The translations under genes were made by a program, and so were the position numbers. Shown here one piece after another: positions 15,702 through 24,173 of a DNA stretch of 64,000 nucleotides. The DNA is from JALEFZ01 sp038527485 (lineage in GTDB: Bacteria > Bacteroidota > Bacteroidia > J057), in assembly GCA_038527485.1 (NCBI GenBank), contig JBCBFT010000010.1, positions 1-64,000 on the forward strand. Reading direction: 5' to 3'. The stretch's first letter is position 1, and each line of letters starts with the position of its first letter. Below the pieces are notes generated by a model. It was given only the letters and a program-made list of their open reading frames with translations. It was not told where the DNA came from and did no database searches.

Positions 15702-16364
15702 AAAAAATGCTTACATATCTAACGCTAAGTAAGGGCGTTTTCGCCTTTCTTTTAACAAGGTAAAATTAGGTATTATTTCCCCCCAAAAAAAGCTGATCCC
15801 CCTCCATTAGAGGTCCTTATGGCTGATTTGGAAAGATTTTTTCCACATATTAATTGTGTAAAACATGTTTGCTCTGTACATCTGAGGCATCTTTACCTGC
15901 ATACGACAACGTAAGGTATGGCAGTTTGGTAGGGACCTGTGGTTAGGAAAGGTGTATGCGCTGAATGTACATTATCTCACTTATGGTCACCTTTGTGCAA
16001 ATGAAAGTGTGAAGTGAATAAGCGAGCTGGAAGGTAAGGAAGGTATATGCATTTGATTGTTAGTGACTTGTGTGAATGCATTTCGGTACATTTTTACATC
16101 CTAATCGAAGTGGATAAGAAGGATAACTATATGATTTTTTTAATATTTGACTAAACATGCATAAATCCTCTCTACGCCAGAATACATCGGTTTTCGCATC
16201 AAAATCACCCGTTTAGCCATCAGATCCCCTCAGATTCAGCGTAATATTTTCATCTTGAGCTTCAAGTTAACCCTCGTGCTCCAATGTATGAATCAAGATT
16301 AAATACGCTTTTCGTATTAAGCCTCTGCCTATACATTTGACACAAACAAACGGATGAAGTTTAT
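15702..16364. other. Non-coding region upstream of gyrA
   Basis: It lies between gyrA and the divergent small gene at 16365. I see no convincing gene, tRNA or strong terminator. It must hold the gyrA promoter on its left side. A direct repeat of ATGCATTT-like sequence occurs near 16048 and 16077 without clear meaning. Confidence 0.4.
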
Positions 16365-16790
16365 ATGAGACTAAGCGAGATGACCGCTTCACAAGCAAAA
16401 GATTTGTCTCTTTTCAATTTGATTTTGGAGTGCTATGGATGGGAAGATCCAAGTGATACAGAAGGAAGATTGGAGGCAGGAGAAAATGTGAAGCCTGAAG
16501 GGTTCAGAATTTGGAGGCAAGGTGGGCTCATGCTGCAAGCACGATTTCATGCTCCCGTCAATATGATCAGTTTGAGCATGATCGATTCTCTCCGCAGAGA
16601 GAAAGTTCAATTCCACTTTATCTACGATCACAATCCAGCTCCTATTTTGGAATGGCTTGTGTCAGTTATGGAATCATTCAACATGGATACATATGCTGAA
16701 CTGATCAAAGACGCAGATGGCAAATGTGAAGTGATTTTGCTAGAAATATCTGAAAGCGAAATATATGAGGTCAAGCCTTCTGCCAGATAA
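16365..16790 (+). CDS. Hypothetical protein, 141 residues
   Basis: I do not recognise this protein. It is soluble, with no signal peptide or membrane segment, and mixed alpha/beta in character (GFRIWRQGGLMLQARFHAP; KVQFHFIYDHNPAPILEWLV). The composition is balanced and an excellent terminator follows at 16839, which supports a real gene. The ATG at 16365 is the only reasonable start. Neighbours are gyrA (divergent) and trmB (convergent), and neither hints at a function. Confidence 0.6.
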   Translation: MRLSEMTASQAKDLSLFNLILECYGWEDPSDTEGRLEAGENVKPEGFRIWRQGGLMLQARFHAPVNMISLSMIDSLRREKVQFHFIYDHNPAPILEWLVSVMESFNMDTYAELIKDADGKCEVILLEISESEIYEVKPSAR

Positions 16791-16838
16791 GCAAGAAATA
16801 CTATGAGGTAACGCCATATGTGTGATGGCTATAATTGA

Positions 16839-16863
16839 GAACTCCCTCGGGAGTTCTTTTTTG
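16839..16863 (+). terminator. Intrinsic terminator
   Basis: A perfect 8-bp stem GAACTCCC/GGGAGTTC with a TC loop is followed by a run of seven T. It ends the transcript of the 141-residue gene, about 50 bases after its stop. Confidence 0.88.
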
Positions 16864-16870
16864 TCATCGT

Positions 16871-16982
16871 AGGACCATCGCCACAGCGTGGTCCTGCCAA
16901 CCACCGCCACAGCGTGGTTCTGCCAACCCTCGCCACAGCGTGGTCCTGCCAACCCTCGCCACCGCCCGCTGCCAGCGCCAAC
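16871..16982 (+). repeat. 26-bp tandem repeat built on a CCAC/GTGG palindrome
   Basis: The unit CGCCACAGCGTGGTCCTGCC plus AACC and a two-base linker recurs at 16879, 16905 and 16931 with one substitution between copies; a degenerate fourth copy starts at 16957. The period is exactly 26 bases. The first copy begins with AGGACCA, which pairs with TGGTCCT, so each unit can fold. A single inverted copy of the same element is at 27111-27134. Confidence 0.75.
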
Positions 16983-17050
16983 GTCCCGCCGTTGCTATCC
17001 CTCGCTGTGAACGTCTCGTTGGTGCCATCCCTCGCCAGCTCCCCTTCGCG

Positions 17051-17698
17051 CTATCCCGAGAAAGAAAGCTGGACATAATGCGTAGGCTTTCCCATGGTGA
17101 GAAAATCGCGCTCATATGTCGTCAAAATCTTCGCGTCCTCATCAAAACGCTCATCTTCATGTAAGTCAAAAGTCAACTGGTGAAAACGGATGTTTCCCTC
17201 ACGTACGAAAACCTCCAAGCTGTAGTGAAATAGGTCGCGATTGTCCGTCTTAAAGTTGAGCATTTGGCCATCTTTGAGGATGCGAGCATACCGCTTTAAG
17301 AAGGAGGGATTGATCATACGATGCTTGGCCTGTCGTTTCTTGGGGAAAGGATCAGGAAACGTAATCCAGAGCGAATCGGCTTCATTTTCTCCCACATACT
17401 CATCTATCTGATTCAAGTTGAGGCAGATAAAAGCGATGTTAGTCAGCCCTGTTTCAAGCGCTTCCCTAGCTGCATACCACATGCGATCCATCTTAAGATC
17501 GACCCCGACAAAGTTGCGCTCAGGATAGCGTCGTGCCAGTTCCAAACTGAATTCTGCCTTTCCACACCCTAGTTCAAATGTCAGTGGATGATCATTCTTG
17601 AAATAGGTATGCCATTGTCCCGCCATTTGATTGTCCCGACTGAAACAGTTCGAAAATTCTTTGTATGCGGCCTTTTTTAACTCTTTTCTGCGTGCCAT
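17051..17698 (-). CDS. trmB: tRNA (guanine-N7-)-methyltransferase
   Basis: It makes 7-methylguanosine at position 46 of tRNA using S-adenosylmethionine. About 215 residues from the ATG at 17698 (MARRKELKKA); an earlier in-frame ATG at 17758 would add 20 residues of no family character. Signatures are TFELGCGKAEFSLELA (SAM-binding loop), FVGVDLKMDRMW, the hallmark WITFPDPFPKKRQAKHRM and LNFKTDNRDLF. The cytosolic enzyme is complete. It lies opposite the SAM synthetase gene metK, which supplies its methyl donor; this may be coincidence. The 3' end lies next to the 26-bp repeat array. Confidence 0.94.
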   Translation of the reverse strand: MARRKELKKAAYKEFSNCFSRDNQMAGQWHTYFKNDHPLTFELGCGKAEFSLELARRYPERNFVGVDLKMDRMWYAAREALETGLTNIAFICLNLNQIDEYVGENEADSLWITFPDPFPKKRQAKHRMINPSFLKRYARILKDGQMLNFKTDNRDLFHYSLEVFVREGNIRFHQLTFDLHEDERFDEDAKILTTYERDFLTMGKPTHYVQLSFSG

Positions 17699-17914
17699 GT
17701 CACCTCGTCCACTAAATGATGGTCCAGGGGAAGTATCTCCTGGATTTTGAGGGGACAAAATTAAGATTTATCTGGAAAAATAACTTACATAAGTAATTGG
17801 AAGCCTCACCTTATCCGTGGATGACTTGGATTTTGTTTCGGCTTGCTGCAAATTTGGCGCAATCAATTGAATAGGTCAAGAAAAGAAAAGACCTGTACAA
17901 GCAGTAGCTCTCAC

Positions 17915-17950
17915 AAAGCTATTTCTCAGAATAAACAGCTTTTCTTTTTT
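17915..17950 (+). terminator. Weak hairpin with T run upstream of metK
   Basis: AAAGCT (17915-17920) can pair with AGCTTT (17937-17942) and is followed by CTTTTTTT. The stem is short, so it may be a leader attenuator for metK or a chance structure. I could not fit any SAM riboswitch class to this leader. Confidence 0.25.
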
Positions 17951-18053
17951 TGTAAGATGTTCAATGTGATCATTATCAGTGTCTTGGTTTGGTATTCGTC
18001 ATGAGATCAGGCACTTTCATTCGATTCATTCATTCAAGTATTTATTATTACAA

Positions 18054-19367
18054 ATGCCATATCTTTTCACTTCAGAATCCGTATCGGAGGGCCATCCCGA
18101 CAAAATCGCTGATCAAATCTCAGACGCCGTCTTGGACGCTATGCTGACACAGGACCCACTCTCACGTGTGGCATGTGAGACATTGGTGACCACAGGACAG
18201 GTTGTTTTAGCTGGTGAGGTCACAACCCAGGCTTATGTCGACTTACAAAAAGTTGTGAGAGATACGATCGAGCGCATCGGATACAACTCAGATGAGTATA
18301 TGTTCAGCGCATCATCTTCAGCGATTTTATCTTCTCTCCACGAGCAGTCGCCCGATATCGCAAGAGGGGTAGATGAAGGAGAAGACAAAGAGCAAGGAGC
18401 AGGTGACCAAGGAATGATGTTTGGATATGCGACCAACGAAACGCCTGAATATATGCCTATGGCACTTGCGTTTTCTCACAGACTCGTACAAGAACTGGCA
18501 CATATCCGCAAGCATGAGGCACACCTGATGCCTTATCTCCGACCTGATTCAAAGTCACAGGTAACCATAGAATACGACGACAATAACCAACCTGTAAGGG
18601 TACACACAGTTGTCCTCTCCACGCAGCATGATGATTTTGTGCAGCCTGCAGATGATAGCCTTGCTGCTCAAGCAGAAGCTGAAAAGCAGATGCTCGCCAA
18701 GATTAAGGAAGACGTCATCAATATTCTCGTTCCTCGTGTGATTCCTGCAGAATTGCTCAAGGATACTATCTACCACGTCAACCCAACAGGCAAATTTGTG
18801 ATCGGAGGTCCCCACGGAGACGCAGGACTCACAGGGCGTAAGATCATCGTAGATACCTATGGAGGGAAAGGCGCACACGGTGGAGGTGCTTTCTCTGGCA
18901 AGGACTCTACCAAAGTAGACCGGTCGGCTGCTTATGCGGCGCGCCATATCGCCAAAAACCTCGTCGCCGCAGGAGTCGCTGATGAAATCCTGGTACAGCT
19001 TGCCTATGCTATCGGAGTAGCTGAACCTGTATCTATCTACGTCAATACCTACGGTACATCTAAAGTAAATATCGACGATGCGGAAATCGCAGAGAAGGTC
19101 AAATCCAATCTCTCTTGTACACCCAAAGCCATTATTGATCGCTTAGGCTTGCGTTTCCCTGTATTTGGGGAGACAGCAGCTTATGGGCATATGGGCCGCC
19201 CAGCCGAAGAAAAAGAGGTTACACTCAACTACGTGGAGATCGTCAATCAAAATGGAACAGAAACCCAAATACGTAAATCTGAGCAACGCAAAGTCACTTT
19301 CTTCGCTTGGGAAAAACTAGATCTAGTCGATCATTTCAAGGAAATATTTGGGGCGCACATGTCCTAA
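18054..19367 (+). CDS. metK: S-adenosylmethionine synthetase
   Basis: It makes SAM from methionine and ATP. About 437 residues from the ATG at 18054 (MPYLFTSESVSEGHPDKIAD); a longer frame from 17979 has no family residues before that point. Signatures are GHPDKIADQISDAVLD, GAGDQGMMFGYA, GGPHGDAGLTGRKI and GGGAFSGKDSTKVDRSAAY. The extra stretch around residues 175-245 (EYDDNNQPV... to MLAKIKEDVIN) is usual for Bacteroidota MetK. It is cytosolic, and an intrinsic terminator follows at 19402. Confidence 0.96.
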   Translation: MPYLFTSESVSEGHPDKIADQISDAVLDAMLTQDPLSRVACETLVTTGQVVLAGEVTTQAYVDLQKVVRDTIERIGYNSDEYMFSASSSAILSSLHEQSPDIARGVDEGEDKEQGAGDQGMMFGYATNETPEYMPMALAFSHRLVQELAHIRKHEAHLMPYLRPDSKSQVTIEYDDNNQPVRVHTVVLSTQHDDFVQPADDSLAAQAEAEKQMLAKIKEDVINILVPRVIPAELLKDTIYHVNPTGKFVIGGPHGDAGLTGRKIIVDTYGGKGAHGGGAFSGKDSTKVDRSAAYAARHIAKNLVAAGVADEILVQLAYAIGVAEPVSIYVNTYGTSKVNIDDAEIAEKVKSNLSCTPKAIIDRLGLRFPVFGETAAYGHMGRPAEEKEVTLNYVEIVNQNGTETQIRKSEQRKVTFFAWEKLDLVDHFKEIFGAHMS

Positions 19368-19401
19368 AGTCATTTTCTGAACAAAAAGAATATATGTATT
19401 T

Positions 19402-19440
19402 ACCTGCTGCATCATTTTTGTGGCAGGTTTTTCTTTCTTT
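19402..19440 (+). terminator. Intrinsic terminator of metK
   Basis: ACCTGC (19402-19407) pairs with GCAGGT (19423-19428), followed directly by TTTTTCTTTCTTT. Confidence 0.8.
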
Positions 19441-19448
19441 AGGGTAAT

Positions 19449-19553
19449 GATGATCACGAATGAGTGGGTATCCTATTTTCTATGTAGAAATATCAATTGA
19501 TCGCGTCTCGAAATAGAAAATCAATCCTATCGAAATTCATTCGCGATAATCAC
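19449..19553 (+). repeat. 105-bp palindromic dispersed repeat, copy 2
   Basis: Same length and same orientation as 4566-4670, ungapped identity about 76 percent, with the best block ATAGAAAATCAATCCTATC identical in 19 of 19. The palindrome is better preserved here: ATTTTCTAT pairs with ATAGAAAAT, and the outer arms GATGATCACGAATGA (19449-19463) and TCATTCGCGATAATC (19537-19551) pair at 13 of 15. It lies between metK and the next lipoprotein gene. Confidence 0.72.
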
Positions 19554-19622
19554 TGGTAACTATTTTGTACATCTGTATTCTAATTACACGGACATTCCTT
19601 CATCCTCAATCCTACTAAATAT

Positions 19623-20285
19623 ATGAATCGTTTACTTTTCCTTTTGGCCTTTGCATTTATTTTGACGAGCTGTGGCAATGAAAATGATGCTGAAAAATCT
19701 CAGGATCAGGTAAGTACTACAGAAGAAGGAACAGAGTTGAAACAGGAAACCTACGAGGAAACGCTCGCTTGCCTGCAAGATCCTTTTCATATCTGTGAGT
19801 CGGGTATACAATCGGCAAGCCTACAAGATTATTTGGCGGATGTCATGATCGAACCGCTAAACGTAGCGCAATTGGGAGATTCGTTGGATGAAGGCAATGG
19901 ATACGTCTGGCTGGTACGCACCTTACATATGGGCAAAGGAAAGGTATACATCGAAGGAAATTTTATCGATGAACGCAAAGCGGACGAAGAAGCAATCAAT
20001 TCCAGTCGGGTGAATCGTATCCGTATTGAGAGTCCACAGTTTTATACCCAGGAAGGATTGACTGTAGGAAAGACGTTGGGAGATTTGCTAGACGTATACA
20101 GTGACTCTGCTTTTTATATGGTAAGTCAACCCGATTATGGCGTGTTGGATCTCAGCCGTTTCAATAGTCATATTCACTTTTTGGTAGAGCTTGACCCAGC
20201 CAGTATGGAGGCTTTGGAAAGTGAAGCTTCCCCGCTTTCCAAAGTGCCCAGTTCTCAAGCTATTCGGTCGATTGTGATCATGTGA
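19623..20285 (+). CDS. Lipoprotein of unknown function
   Basis: 220 residues. The lipoprotein signal is MNRLLFLLAFAFILTSC, with the lipidated Cys at 17. The mature part is acidic and has no family I recognise; it mixes strands and helices (YVWLVRTLHMGKGKVYIEG, FYMVSQPDYGVLDLSRFN). It probably sits on a membrane facing the periplasm. The next gene, a secreted subtilase, starts 77 bases downstream in the same direction, so the two may be co-transcribed. Confidence 0.7.
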   Translation: MNRLLFLLAFAFILTSCGNENDAEKSQDQVSTTEEGTELKQETYEETLACLQDPFHICESGIQSASLQDYLADVMIEPLNVAQLGDSLDEGNGYVWLVRTLHMGKGKVYIEGNFIDERKADEEAINSSRVNRIRIESPQFYTQEGLTVGKTLGDLLDVYSDSAFYMVSQPDYGVLDLSRFNSHIHFLVELDPASMEALESEASPLSKVPSSQAIRSIVIM

Positions 20286-20362
20286 TAAGGGAATATTTTT
20301 TTACCCTAACAATTTTGATTTGCGTGGGTTTATTTTTGGCCGTATCATTAAAAAAAAGATAT

Positions 20363-21955
20363 ATGAAAAAGGCCTTATTTATAAGCCTTCTCCTCTTGAT
20401 AGGAGTCCAGCTCTCTGGCCAAGACAAATGCTGGATTTTTTTCACGGACAAGGGCGATACGCAGCAGTATATACCTTCGGATTTGCTTTCAGATCGTGCC
20501 TTAGCCCGTCGAGCCAATCAGGGTATTCTCATAGATTCATATGATTATCCTGTCCAGTCGACCTATCTTCAGACTTTGAGAGGGAATGATGTTGCCATAC
20601 AGCAGACTTCGCGCTGGCTCAATGCCGCTTCTGCTAACCTGACCATAGAGCAAGTCGCTTGGGTATCTAGCCTTCCTTTTGTCAAGAAGGTTCAACCTAT
20701 CCGATCATATAATGTCGTATTGGGTGAGGAGATGGATTGTCCTGATTCCCCATTTTTAGATGAACCTGAGCGTCAGCTAGAGATGGTGGGACTGTTAGAT
20801 TTTCATGCCCAGGGATTTACAGGTGAAAATGTACTTGTAGCTGTTTTTGACAATGGCTATTTGGAAGTAGATGAGTTAGAGGGCATGTCACATTTGTTCA
20901 AAGATGCACGTATCCTGGCTACCCGTGATTATGTGGATGGTGACAATACGCTCTATCATTCTTGCACCCATTGCAAGCATGGGACATACGTGTTCAGCAT
21001 CCTCGCAGCCAATGATACGGCCTCTGGCTTAGTAGGATCTGCCCCTGGCGCGGAGTATATACTCTTCCGCACCGAAAACGACGATTCAGAAACACGTCAA
21101 GAAGAAGACAATTGGTTGGCTGCCGCTGAGTTTGCTGATAGCATGGGCGCACAGGTCTTCAATACCTCTTTGGGTTATTACTTTTTCGATGAAGGAGAAG
21201 AGGATTATCAATTTTCTGATCTGGATGGGGAAACCTCTATCATTACCCGTGCAGGGGATATTGCGGCTTCTCGGGGGATCATCGTCGTGAATAGCGCAGG
21301 TAATTCAGGGCAGCGTGGCCTCAACATGCCAGCGGATGGTGATTCTGTACTTGCCATTGGAGCAGTAGATCAGTGTGAAGAGGTGACGTCTTTTTCAAGT
21401 GTGGGACCGACAGCTGATGGACGGATCAAGCCTGATCTCTCAGCTATGGGACGCTCCAACTTTTTCTTGCGAAATACAGGTGCACTTGCTCGTGGGAGTG
21501 GAACTTCCTTTTCTTCCCCCATTGTGGCGGGTTTGAGTGCTTGTTTGCTGCAAGCTGCTCCCTATGCTTCCAGCACGCAGATCTATCAAGCCATGAGGAG
21601 GACAGCTTCCTTCGCGGACGAACCTAATAATTCCATCGGTTATGGCATTCCCAATGCAGGGTCGGCATTAGAATTTTTGGAAGGTACAGCCAAAATAAAT
21701 CGCCTCTTAGTATACCCCAATCCTGTCTCCGAAAGTCAGTTTCGCATTGCCGTGCCTAGTGCGCTGATCCACCAAACTCAAAACCTCGAGATCATTGATT
21801 TGATGGGGCGCAATATTACTCCGACGACACTCACGACTACAGGAGGACAAATAGATGTACAGCTGCCTGCCAGCGTCAAGCCTGGACACTACATTGTACG
21901 AATGTGGGGAGAAGGAAAGGCCGTTTATTTTCAAAAACTGACAGTCACGAGATAA
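20363..21955 (+). CDS. Secreted subtilisin-like (S8) protease with T9SS sorting domain
   Basis: 530 residues from the ATG at 20363 (MKKALFISLLLLIGVQLSGQ signal peptide); an upstream GTG at 20282 would add a second hydrophobic segment and is unlikely. The catalytic triad of the S8 family is visible: Asp in VAVFDNGYLEVDEL, His in HCKHGTYVFSI and Ser in GTSFSSPIVAGLSA. The last 80 residues (LLVYPNPVSESQFRIAV to GHYIVRMWGEGKAVYFQKL) form a type A T9SS C-terminal domain, so the protease should be exported through the outer membrane by the Por secretion system and then attached or released. A strong terminator follows at 21976. Confidence 0.92.
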   Translation: MKKALFISLLLLIGVQLSGQDKCWIFFTDKGDTQQYIPSDLLSDRALARRANQGILIDSYDYPVQSTYLQTLRGNDVAIQQTSRWLNAASANLTIEQVAWVSSLPFVKKVQPIRSYNVVLGEEMDCPDSPFLDEPERQLEMVGLLDFHAQGFTGENVLVAVFDNGYLEVDELEGMSHLFKDARILATRDYVDGDNTLYHSCTHCKHGTYVFSILAANDTASGLVGSAPGAEYILFRTENDDSETRQEEDNWLAAAEFADSMGAQVFNTSLGYYFFDEGEEDYQFSDLDGETSIITRAGDIAASRGIIVVNSAGNSGQRGLNMPADGDSVLAIGAVDQCEEVTSFSSVGPTADGRIKPDLSAMGRSNFFLRNTGALARGSGTSFSSPIVAGLSACLLQAAPYASSTQIYQAMRRTASFADEPNNSIGYGIPNAGSALEFLEGTAKINRLLVYPNPVSESQFRIAVPSALIHQTQNLEIIDLMGRNITPTTLTTTGGQIDVQLPASVKPGHYIVRMWGEGKAVYFQKLTVTR

Positions 21956-21975
21956 GCGCATATTCAATAAAAAAT

Positions 21976-22013
21976 AAAGCCCGACAGGATGTATTTCTTG
22001 TCGGGCTTTTTCT
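21976..22013 (+). terminator. Intrinsic terminator of the subtilase gene
   Basis: An 11-bp stem, AAAGCCCGACA with TGTCGGGCTTT, has a 12-base loop and is followed by TTT. Confidence 0.88.
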
Positions 22014-22187
22014 GATAGAAAATGGGAGGAATTTCTCTCCGATTTTGGGTAAAAAAAGCGTTATTGGAAAGTGATTCTGAGACCTACAGATTGGGATTAG
22101 AGAGAAAAAAAACAGTGGCATAAACCAGGGAAATACGACCGCTCTTTTCATTTGCTCGCATAAAAAGGAAGACTAACTACTTGCTCG

Positions 22188-23096
22188 ATGACGCTATTAT
22201 TTGAAAGTTTCGCAGAATGGGAGGCTTATTGCCAGACCCATCAGGGTCAGATGTGGCAGCCTGTGATGCTCTACGAACAGGAGCTACGCAATCGATCTGA
22301 ACAAGAAATATGGGATAAGCTCGCACAGGCTTATGCCGTCATGAAAGATGCTGTCCATACAGGACTCACAGAAGACATGACCTCCCTCAGTGGGATGGTA
22401 GACAATGGAGCCAAGAAGATTGCACGAGCTCCCATCAGTGTTCTGGGGCCTCAGTTCCAGAAACTACTCAGCTATTCGATCGCTGCCAAAGAGGTTAATT
22501 CCTGTATGGGTAGGGTAGTGGCAGCGCCTACTGCTGGAGCGTCAGGTATCATGCCAGGTGTCTTGACTACCTTGGAAGAGCTGCACGAGTTGCCCAAGCA
22601 AAAACTATATGAAGGGATGCTGGTAGCAGCGGGCATTGCTTTGATCATCGAGCAGCGTGCCTCTATCGCAGGTGCGGTGGGAGGATGTCAGGCCGAGACA
22701 GGGACAGCTGCAGCAATGGGCGCAGGTGCGATTGTCTATACCTTGGGAGGTACGCTTCAGCAAGTATTCGAATCCGTAGGGATCACCATCATGAATATGT
22801 TGGGATTGATCTGCGATCCTGTAGCGGGATTGGTAGAGATTCCTTGTATCAAGCGCAATGGATCTGCCTCAGTGATTGCTTTTGCCTCAGCTCAGATGGC
22901 ACTGGCAGGAGATCGGGCGATGATACCTGTAGATGAAATCATCGATGCAATGGGTGATGTCGGAGCATCGATGGAGACACGCTTCAAGGAGACCGCACTG
23001 GGAGGGATCGCAGCTACCCCTACCGCCAAAGCGATTGAAAAACGTGTCCTTGTACAGCCAGCGATCGAAGAAGATGCGCAAACTCACGACAGCTGA
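22188..23096 (+). CDS. sdaAA: L-serine ammonia-lyase, iron-sulfur-dependent, alpha chain
   Basis: It corresponds to the catalytic alpha domain of the [4Fe-4S] L-serine dehydratase, which turns serine into pyruvate and ammonia. Present are GRVVAAPTAGASGIMPGVL, the cysteine in GAVGGCQAETG, and LICDPVAGLVEIPC with two further cluster cysteines. At 302 residues it holds only the alpha domain; the beta (ACT-like) chain is either encoded elsewhere or missing, since neither flank holds it. The N-terminal helix FESFAEWEAYCQTHQGQ matches the usual alpha-chain start. It is cytosolic and appears to stand as a single gene. Confidence 0.9.
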   Translation: MTLLFESFAEWEAYCQTHQGQMWQPVMLYEQELRNRSEQEIWDKLAQAYAVMKDAVHTGLTEDMTSLSGMVDNGAKKIARAPISVLGPQFQKLLSYSIAAKEVNSCMGRVVAAPTAGASGIMPGVLTTLEELHELPKQKLYEGMLVAAGIALIIEQRASIAGAVGGCQAETGTAAAMGAGAIVYTLGGTLQQVFESVGITIMNMLGLICDPVAGLVEIPCIKRNGSASVIAFASAQMALAGDRAMIPVDEIIDAMGDVGASMETRFKETALGGIAATPTAKAIEKRVLVQPAIEEDAQTHDS

Positions 23097-23216
23097 GACC
23101 TTTAAACAGACCTAAAACCCTATATTAATGACCTTATGTCGTGCTAATGGATAGTTTATCGTGCTTTCGATTAATTTAGATAGATGAAACAAACCCCCAT
23201 TCAAAACTTACAAACT

Positions 23217-24035
23217 ATGCCTAGGTACCTACTATTCCTTGCATTATTCCTCTCTTTTACCCTATCTACTCAAGCCAAACAAATCTTTGAAGGATTTGAC
23301 TTTTCCCAAGGAGAATGGGCCATCATCGGAGTACCCTTACACAACTACCACAAGTTGCCTATTCAAGAAGAACTAGGAACCTTTATCGTAACCGATACCC
23401 GCTTTATGAGCAGGCTACAGCAGAGCTGGGACTTTGCGATGACCTTCGAAGATAAGTGCGACCACCATTATGCATTGAAAGTCTACCGAAATGGCGAGCT
23501 AGTAGAGAGCATGAGCCTCAATCTTTTTTGTGGATATGTATCTATCAACGGGCTTTCTTATCAGTTTGATCCCGCAGAGTTTGACCAGTTTAAGCAAAAT
23601 GCTCGTCAGATTCCCTGGTCTCGTATTTCTTTTTCAGATCCTGGGACATTAAGGTCCGCCATTCAAAAACTAGATGCTACACCCGATGTGTACTGGTATC
23701 AGGATGTCTCTCAGTATGAATATACAGGATACTTCATGCTCAACATCGACAATCTACCTTGGGATACAGATCGCGATTCACTTCAGCAGGTGGTGAGGCA
23801 GAAGATCGCCCAGCGTACACAGACCAATGATTTTCATCTGGCAGAGCATTTTCATGTAGTAGAAGGGGAGAAACTGGGGATTCGTTATCTCGTCAACTGT
23901 GACAAAGGATTGGCGCAGCAATTGGTCCGCTATCAATATCTCCCTTGGCGAACACACCTTTCTAGTTCTAAGGATGCCGTGTACATTTTGGCCTTGGGTA
24001 TTGATGAAGATCGCTTCAGGAGGCTGATGAAATAG
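23217..24035 (+). CDS. Exported protein of unknown function
   Basis: About 272 residues with a clear signal peptide (MPRYLLFLALFLSFTLSTQA). The in-frame ATG at 23184 is also possible and would add MKQTPIQNLQT. The mature protein has no family I recognise. It contains two similar-feeling halves of mixed alpha/beta character, one Cys pair candidate (EDKCDHHYALKV, NLFCGYVSING) and a C-terminal IRYLVNCDKGLAQQLVRYQY block. It is probably periplasmic. It stands alone with a terminator behind it. Confidence 0.65.
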   Translation: MPRYLLFLALFLSFTLSTQAKQIFEGFDFSQGEWAIIGVPLHNYHKLPIQEELGTFIVTDTRFMSRLQQSWDFAMTFEDKCDHHYALKVYRNGELVESMSLNLFCGYVSINGLSYQFDPAEFDQFKQNARQIPWSRISFSDPGTLRSAIQKLDATPDVYWYQDVSQYEYTGYFMLNIDNLPWDTDRDSLQQVVRQKIAQRTQTNDFHLAEHFHVVEGEKLGIRYLVNCDKGLAQQLVRYQYLPWRTHLSSSKDAVYILALGIDEDRFRRLMK

Positions 24036-24061
24036 CTTTCAGGAAATAACGACTGTAAAAT

Positions 24062-24096
24062 AAAAGTGGTGGTCCTAGATGGATGGCCACTTTTTC
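24062..24096 (+). terminator. Intrinsic terminator
   Basis: AAAAGTGG (24062-24069) pairs with CCACTTTT (24087-24094), followed by one more T. It ends the exported-protein gene at 24035. Confidence 0.7.
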
Positions 24097-24173
24097 ATTT
24101 CGTGGACTATCTATCCTGCATTTTTGATTTCTAGTTAGACTCTCTACTTTTGGCTTCTATAAAGCACGACTCG

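Noticed and set aside
16879..16954. Possible CRISPR array
   Set aside because: The 26-base units touch each other with a two-base linker and have no unique spacers; there are no cas genes. It is a tandem repeat.
17821..18053. SAM riboswitch in the metK leader
   Set aside because: I could not fit SAM-I, SAM-II or SAM-III/IV conserved positions; only a weak hairpin with T run is present.
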